This document shows positions 59,461-64,000 of a stretch of DNA of 64,000 nucleotides, piece after piece. The notes under the pieces are model-generated. The model made no database searches. It saw nothing but the letters and a program-made list of their open reading frames with translations, and was not told the DNA's origin. Positions within the stretch are counted from its first letter, which is position 1; each line of letters starts with the position of its first letter. A program made the translations under genes and the position numbers. Source of the stretch: Paludisphaera mucosa (GTDB taxonomy: Bacteria; Planctomycetota; Planctomycetia; Isosphaerales; Isosphaeraceae); contig NZ_JARRAG010000001.1 of the NCBI RefSeq assembly GCF_029589435.1, positions 424,808 to 488,807 of the forward strand, written 5' to 3'.

Positions 59461-60816
59461 ATGCCGAAGCCGGTCCCCGATGGGAACCTCGCCGGGGCGA
59501 GATCGATGCGACCGATTTCCCCGACCCTCTCCGACGAGCCCCGACCCGCCGGCGACGACGTCGGCGACCTCACGCCGCCCGCCGACCGCGACCTGCGGGA
59601 CCGCCTGAGTTTCGAGCGGCTGCTGACGGACCTGTCGGCGACGTTCGTCAACGTGGCGGCCGACCTGGTCGACGCCCAGATCGAGCAGGCGTTGGAGCGG
59701 CTCGTCGACTTCCTGGGCGTCGAGCGGAGCAGCTTCGCCCAGATCTCCGAGGAGGGCGAGGCGATCCTGATCACGCACTCGTTCGTCCTCCCCGGCTATC
59801 CGCCGCTGCCGCCGTTGATCCCCGAGAAGGACCTCCCCTGGTACGCCGATAAGGTCCGGAGCGGCGAGGTGATGCGTTACGACCGGCTGCCCGACGACGC
59901 CCCCGCCGAGGCCGTCCAGGAGCTGGCGTACGTCATCAAGATCGGGATGAAGTCGAACCTGACGATCCCGCTGAAGGCCGGGGGCGTCGTCCTGGGCGTC
60001 CTCAGCTTCGGGGCCTTCCGCGCGTTCCGGGCGTGGCCCGACGACCTCGTCCAGCGCCTCCGGACCGTCGGCGAGATCTTCGCGAGCGCCCTGGCCCGCA
60101 AGCGGGCGGACCATCGGCTGCACGCGCGCGAAGAGGCGTTGCGACGGACTCAGGCCGAGCTGCGGCTCCTGGCCGGCCGGCTCCTCCAGGCGCAGGAGGA
60201 CGAGCGGCGGCGGATCGCCCGCGAGATGCACGACGACTGGACCCAGCGGCTGGCGGTCCTGGCGATCGACGCCGCCCGGCTCGAAGCCCGGCTCGACCCG
60301 GCGTCGGACGCCCTCGGCCAGCTCCAGCAGATGCGGGCGGGGCTGGTGAGCCTCTCGGAGGACGTCCACGCCCTCTCCCGCCAGCTCCACCCCTCGATCC
60401 TCGACGACCTCGGCCTCGTCGACGCCCTCCGATCGGAGTGCGCCGGCGTCGAGCGCCGGGAGGGGCTCGCGGTCGCCTTCCGCGCCGACGAGGTCCTCGC
60501 GTCGCTGCCCAAGGACGTGGCACTCTGCATCTACCGGGTCGCGCAGGAGGCCCTGCGGAACGTCGTCAAGCACGCCGCGACCGACGAGGCCTCCGTCTCG
60601 CTCGTCCGCGTGGGCCGGGAGCTGGTCCTGACCGTCCGGGATCGGGGCGTCGGCTTCGACGCGACGGAGGCGGGCTCGCGCGAGGGGCTCGGGCTCTCCA
60701 GCATGGAGGAGCGGGTCCGGCTGGTCCGGGGCGCGTTCGCCGTCGCCTCCAGGCCCGGCGAGGGCGCGACGATCACGGCCCGCGTCCGCGGCGACGCCGA
60801 CGGGGGCGGGGCATGA
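59461..60816 (+). CDS. Sensor histidine kinase with GAF domain (NarX/DegS-like, HisKA_3)
   Basis: The ATG at 59461 has GGAGG four bases upstream and is preferred over ATG 59440. The 451-aa product has a GAF-type sensor (about 55-215, ending FASALARKRADHRL), a coiled linker, the HisKA_3 box EDERRRIAREMHDDWTQRL with phosphoacceptor H257, and a HATPase domain (VAQEALRNVVKHA, RDRGVGFD, GLGLSSMEERV). There is no membrane helix, so it senses a cytoplasmic signal. It is coupled by ATGA overlap to its response regulator. Confidence 0.92.
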   Translation: MPKPVPDGNLAGARSMRPISPTLSDEPRPAGDDVGDLTPPADRDLRDRLSFERLLTDLSATFVNVAADLVDAQIEQALERLVDFLGVERSSFAQISEEGEAILITHSFVLPGYPPLPPLIPEKDLPWYADKVRSGEVMRYDRLPDDAPAEAVQELAYVIKIGMKSNLTIPLKAGGVVLGVLSFGAFRAFRAWPDDLVQRLRTVGEIFASALARKRADHRLHAREEALRRTQAELRLLAGRLLQAQEDERRRIAREMHDDWTQRLAVLAIDAARLEARLDPASDALGQLQQMRAGLVSLSEDVHALSRQLHPSILDDLGLVDALRSECAGVERREGLAVAFRADEVLASLPKDVALCIYRVAQEALRNVVKHAATDEASVSLVRVGRELVLTVRDRGVGFDATEAGSREGLGLSSMEERVRLVRGAFAVASRPGEGATITARVRGDADGGGA

Positions 60817-61454
60817 CCAGGCCGACCGTCCTGCTCGCCGACGACCACCGGATCCTGGCCGAGGGCGTGCGCGGCCTGCTGGAGCCCGAATTCGACCTCG
60901 TGGCGATCGTCGCCGATGGCCGGGCGCTGGTCGAGGCCGCGGCCGAACTCCGGCCCGACGCGATCGTCGCCGATATCAGCATGCCCCTGCTCAACGGCAT
61001 CGACGCCATCGTGCAGATCCGCCGCGCGGGGGTCGCCTCGAGGGTCGTCTTCCTGACCATGCAGCGCGACGTCTCGTACGCGCGGCGGGCGATGGAGGCC
61101 GGGGCCTCGGGCTACGTGCTGAAGCATTCGGCCCACGACGAGCTGATCAAGGCCCTCCGCGAGGCGCTCGCGGGCCGGACCTACGTGACGCCGATGATCG
61201 CCGGCGAGCTGCTCCGCTCGTACCGCGAAGAGGGCCCGCGACCCGCGGACGATCCGCAACGGCTGACCCCTCGCCAGCGTGAGGTCCTGCAGCTCTCCGC
61301 CGAGGGCCGGTCGGCCAAGGAGGTCGCGAGCCTGCTGTCCATCTCGACCCGGACCGCGGAGTTCCACAGGGCCCGCGTCATGAAGGCGATCGGCGTCCGG
61401 ACGACCGCGGAACTCGTCCAGTACGCGATCCGGAACGGCATCCTCGCCCTCTGA
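60813..61454 (+). CDS. NarL/FixJ-type response regulator
   Basis: The 213-aa product has a receiver domain (VLLADDHRILAEGVRGLL with D10/D11 and phosphoacceptor D54 in VADISMP; Lys in GYVLKHSA) and a LuxR-type helix-turn-helix (LTPRQREVLQLSAEGRSAKEVASLLSIS). Its start lies in the kinase stop (ATGA), so the two form a pair. Target genes are not evident. Confidence 0.94.
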   Translation: MTRPTVLLADDHRILAEGVRGLLEPEFDLVAIVADGRALVEAAAELRPDAIVADISMPLLNGIDAIVQIRRAGVASRVVFLTMQRDVSYARRAMEAGASGYVLKHSAHDELIKALREALAGRTYVTPMIAGELLRSYREEGPRPADDPQRLTPRQREVLQLSAEGRSAKEVASLLSISTRTAEFHRARVMKAIGVRTTAELVQYAIRNGILAL

Positions 61455-61723
61455 CGGGGCCGCCCGCGCTGCGCAATGCGCAAGCCGAAGCCCGTATCTT
61501 TGCGAATGGCGTGATTTCCCGGCCGTTCGGAAGATAACCGTGGAGTTCGAGCTTCCGTCGTGGTTCGATGGTTCTCGTCGAAAGCGTGGGTGCTCGCGAC
61601 GATGCGGGGCGTCGACGCCTCGAAACAGACGACGACTCGCGGCCGGCCCCTCCTGCGAGGAGGGCCCGCCCGAACGTCCAGCAAGTCCGACCTCGGGCGC
61701 CGACGCCTGCGAGGGGGGAAGAC

Positions 61724-62182
61724 GTGCGGCCGATGCAGCCGGGTAGCCGTGAAGGACGACGAGACGAGGCCGACCGCCCTCCGAGGCGCGGCCGCGTGCT
61801 CCTCGCGGACAGCCACCTGCCCATGTTGCAGGGCGTCCGCAGCCTTCTGGAGGCCCTCTTCGCGGCTGTGGTGATGGTCGCCGACGAGGGCTCCCTGCTG
61901 GAGACGATCGAGCGGCTCGACCCCGACGTCGTCGTCGTCGACCTCTCCATGCCGGTGCACGAGGGGGCCGACGTCGCATGTCAACTGATGGCCCGCTTCC
62001 CCGGCCTCCGGCTGATCGCCCTCAGCATCCACGACGAGCCCGCCGTCGCCGCCCGGATGCTCGACGCGGGCGTGGCGGGGTTCGTGCTGAAGCGCACCGC
62101 GGCCGTCGACCTGATCCCGGCGGTCGAGGCCGTCCTCGAGGGCCGCTCGTTCGTCTCGCCGACGGTCGCCGGCCGCGCGTGA
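61724..62182 (+). CDS. Receiver-only response regulator
   Basis: About 152 aa from GTG 61724 (ATG 61733 is equally possible); the frame upstream is Arg-rich and unnatural. The receiver has phosphoacceptor D73 in VVVVDLSMP and Lys in GFVLKRTA. The usual acidic pair is Asp-Ser (D29-S30 in LLADSH) instead of Asp-Asp. No output domain follows. It lies after the kinase/regulator pair and could compete for phosphate or bind a partner protein (inference). Confidence 0.75.
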   Translation: MRPMQPGSREGRRDEADRPPRRGRVLLADSHLPMLQGVRSLLEALFAAVVMVADEGSLLETIERLDPDVVVVDLSMPVHEGADVACQLMARFPGLRLIALSIHDEPAVAARMLDAGVAGFVLKRTAAVDLIPAVEAVLEGRSFVSPTVAGRA

Positions 62183-62290
62183 AAAGAACGTCCTAGGTTT
62201 GCAACGGCCGTCGGCCCGGATTCTCCGCGCCGCACGGCCCATCCCCCTCAGCGAGGCTTCCGCCTCGGACCTTCCCAAGGAGCGACAGCG

Positions 62291-63274
62291 ATGAGACCGG
62301 TCCCCCTCTGGTTCGGCGTGGCGGCATTCGCGATGGGGCAGGGCGTCACGGCCCAGGAGCCCGCCAAGGCCGTGCAGGCCGCCCCGGCCGCCGTCCGGAC
62401 CCCGGCCGTCGCGGCGCGGGCGGCCGCCCCGGCGACGGCCCAGGCGGCCGACGCCAAGGCCATCGCCGCCCTGGCCGAAGCGTACGCCAAGGCCTTCAAC
62501 GCGGGCGACGCCGAGGCCGCGGCCGCGACCTATGCCGAGGACGCCCTGGTCGTCGACGAGGACGGCGACCGCACCGAGGGCCGGGCCGCGATCCGCGACC
62601 GACTCGCCGCGGGCTTCGCCGACGCCCCCGGCACGACGATCGCCATCGCCACCGAGGCGCTGCGGTTCCTCGGCCCCGACGCGGCCCTCGAAGAAGGCCG
62701 GACGACGCTCACGCCCGCCGGGGCCGGCGAGTCGCCCGAGACCACGAACTTCACTGTCGTCTACGTCAGGCGCGACGGCCGATGGCTGCAGTCCGCCGTG
62801 CGCGACGAGGCCACGCACGACCTCACGCCCCACGACCGCCTGAAGGAGCTGGAGTGGCTGACCGGCGACTGGGTCAACGAGAGCCAGGACGCGGTCGTCG
62901 CCACCTCCTGCAAATGGGCCGACGACGGCAACTTCCTGGTCCGCGAATTCACCATGAAGATGCAGGGCCGGCCGGTCCTCTCGGGCACCCAGCGCATCGG
63001 CTGGGACCCGATCCGGCGCCAGTTCAAGACCTGGGTCTTCGACTCCGCGGGCGGCTTCGGCGAGGGCTACTGGACCCGTGACGGCGACCGGTGGGTGATC
63101 AAGGCCGAGGGCGTGCGGCAAGACGGCCGGCACGCGTCGGTCACCAACATCATCACGCGGCTCGGCAAGGATCGCGCGAGCTGGCAGTCGGTCGACCGGA
63201 CCCTCGGCGACGCCGCGGTCCCGGGCGTCGACGAGTTCACCATCGTGCGCAAGCCCCCCGAGGCCGGCAAGTGA
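62291..63274 (+). CDS. Secreted SnoaL/DUF4440-like protein (SgcJ/EcaC family)
   Basis: The 327-aa product begins with a signal peptide (MRPVPLWFGVAAFAMGQGVTAQ), then an Ala/Pro linker. Residues about 54-175 match the NTF2-like SnoaL/SgcJ pattern (AIAALAEAYAKAFNAGDAEAAAATYAEDALVVDEDG). The second half (LKELEWLTGDWVNE to the end) is a beta-rich domain like DUF1579. AAGGAG precedes the ATG. Ligand or reaction unknown. Confidence 0.82.
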   Translation: MRPVPLWFGVAAFAMGQGVTAQEPAKAVQAAPAAVRTPAVAARAAAPATAQAADAKAIAALAEAYAKAFNAGDAEAAAATYAEDALVVDEDGDRTEGRAAIRDRLAAGFADAPGTTIAIATEALRFLGPDAALEEGRTTLTPAGAGESPETTNFTVVYVRRDGRWLQSAVRDEATHDLTPHDRLKELEWLTGDWVNESQDAVVATSCKWADDGNFLVREFTMKMQGRPVLSGTQRIGWDPIRRQFKTWVFDSAGGFGEGYWTRDGDRWVIKAEGVRQDGRHASVTNIITRLGKDRASWQSVDRTLGDAAVPGVDEFTIVRKPPEAGK

Positions 63275-63323
63275 CCCCGGCCCCTTTCACCCCGACGAAA
63301 TCACCCCGACAAGGACCGACATC

Positions 63324-64000
63324 ATGAATCGCACCCTCTGGAAAACGGCCCTCGGAGTCGGCCTGACGCTCGCGGCGATCTCGGGCGAAGTCCTCGCAGG
63401 TCGAGGCGGCGGTCGCGGCGGCGGCCAGCGCGGCGGCGGCGGCGGGTATGGCGGAGGCGGCGGCGGATACGGCGGCGGCCAGCGCGGTGGAGGAGGCGGC
63501 GGCTCCATGGGCCACTCGCCGTCGTTCAGCTCGCCCCCTTCGGGCGGGTCGCGATCCCAATCCGGCTATCAGGGCGGGGCCTCGAATCGCAACCAGTCCA
63601 GCAACCCGAACGCCGGCGCCGCCGCGGGCGCGGGCTACGCGAATCGCAACCAGTCCGGCAATGCGGGAGCCGCCGCGGCGGGCGCGGGCTACTCCAACCG
63701 CAACCAGCCGAGCAATGCGGGGGCGGCCGCCGCGGGCGCGGGATACTCCAACCGCAACCAGTCCACCCTGCCCAACAACGGCGCCGCGGCCGCGGGCGCC
63801 GGCTATTCGAACCGGAATCAGCCGAGCACCGCAGGAGCGGCCGCCGCTGGCGCGGGCTACGCGAATCGCAACCAGTCGACGCTCCCGAACGGCGGTGCCG
63901 CGGCGGCGGGCGCGGGCTACGCCAACCGCAACCAGTCGACCCTGCCCAACAACGGGGCCGCCGTCGCGGGCGCGGGCTACGCCAACCGCAACCAGTCGAC
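63324..64000 (+). CDS. Secreted Gly-rich repeat protein (cut by the right edge)
   Basis: Starts at ATG 63324, 49 bases after the previous gene; 225 codons are visible. A signal peptide (MNRTLWKTALGVGLTLAAIS, cleavage near VLA-G) is followed by a Gly/Arg/Gln/Tyr-rich region (GGGGYGGGGGGYGGGQRGGG) and then at least six copies of a 19-21-residue unit, GAAAAGAGYxNRNQ with linkers such as STLPNN or PSNA. No known family; it looks like a surface, structural or aggregating protein. Confidence 0.7.
   Translation, partial: MNRTLWKTALGVGLTLAAISGEVLAGRGGGRGGGQRGGGGGYGGGGGGYGGGQRGGGGGGSMGHSPSFSSPPSGGSRSQSGYQGGASNRNQSSNPNAGAAAGAGYANRNQSGNAGAAAAGAGYSNRNQPSNAGAAAAGAGYSNRNQSTLPNNGAAAAGAGYSNRNQPSTAGAAAAGAGYANRNQSTLPNGGAAAAGAGYANRNQSTLPNNGAAVAGAGYANRNQS

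Noticed and set aside
1-64000. tRNA, rRNA and CRISPR signals
   Set aside because: No cloverleaf-like sequences, rRNA segments or regularly spaced short repeats were recognised on reading both strands.

Overview
The window is very GC-rich DNA from a planctomycete, most probably of the family Isosphaeraceae. This is an inference from gene content: a LEPR-XLL-type motif on a secreted protease, a DUF1559 prepilin-like protein followed by a small lipoprotein, paired sulfatases, PEP-CTERM proteins, an ECF sigma factor directly upstream of a Ser/Thr kinase with WD40 repeats, and Tat-exported Gfo/Idh/MocA-type enzymes. No rRNA, tRNA or CRISPR array was seen.

Layout. 1-8.9 kb: an FG-GAP protein (cut by the left edge), a serine hydrolase, a LysM protein overlapping rsmH, then nusB, a PHP phosphoesterase and an outer-membrane-like protein. 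9.0-21.0 kb: ftsY followed by a flagellar-type export operon in the order fliF, fliG, fliO, fliP, fliQ, fliR, flhB, flhA, flhF, a 60-codon gene, and fliA (sigma-28). 21-30.4 kb: secreted and membrane hypothetical proteins, a thioredoxin-fold protein, a methyltransferase, a DUF937/OmpA-like protein and a subtilase carrying four near-identical 165-residue repeats. 30.8-36.7 kb: two sulfatases, the DUF1559/lipoprotein pair and a ParDE toxin-antitoxin locus with a broken toxin gene. 36.7-43.6 kb: a membrane-anchored GTPase, a membrane protein, nadD and priA. 44-55.9 kb: two PEP-CTERM proteins, an ECF sigma/kinase pair, an oxidoreductase, pyruvate kinase and a large unknown protein. 56-64 kb: two small membrane proteins, an SRPBCC protein, an intact IS5-type element, a histidine kinase with two response regulators, a SnoaL-like protein and a repeat-rich secreted protein cut by the right edge.

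The most unusual part is the flagellar-type operon. All export-gate genes and flhF are present, but the parts tied to rotation and to the usual assembly switch are altered. FliG has only its N- and C-terminal domains, and four of the five charged torque residues known from E. coli are replaced. FlhB has GDAG where the NPTH self-cleavage motif should be. In the place of FlhG there is a 60-residue protein that keeps only the DQAxxLR helix, which in FlhG/YlxH activates the FlhF GTPase. No fliM, fliN or motAB is in the window. My inference is that this is a flagellum-derived export machine that may not rotate; it is not proven here.

Other signals are REPIN-like inverted repeats (one of which appears to supply the fliP ribosome binding site), an IS5-type transposase with a correctly phased A AAA AAG frameshift site, back-to-back promoters between a sulfatase and the DUF1559 gene, and frameshifts in the LysM and parE genes that could be real or sequencing errors.
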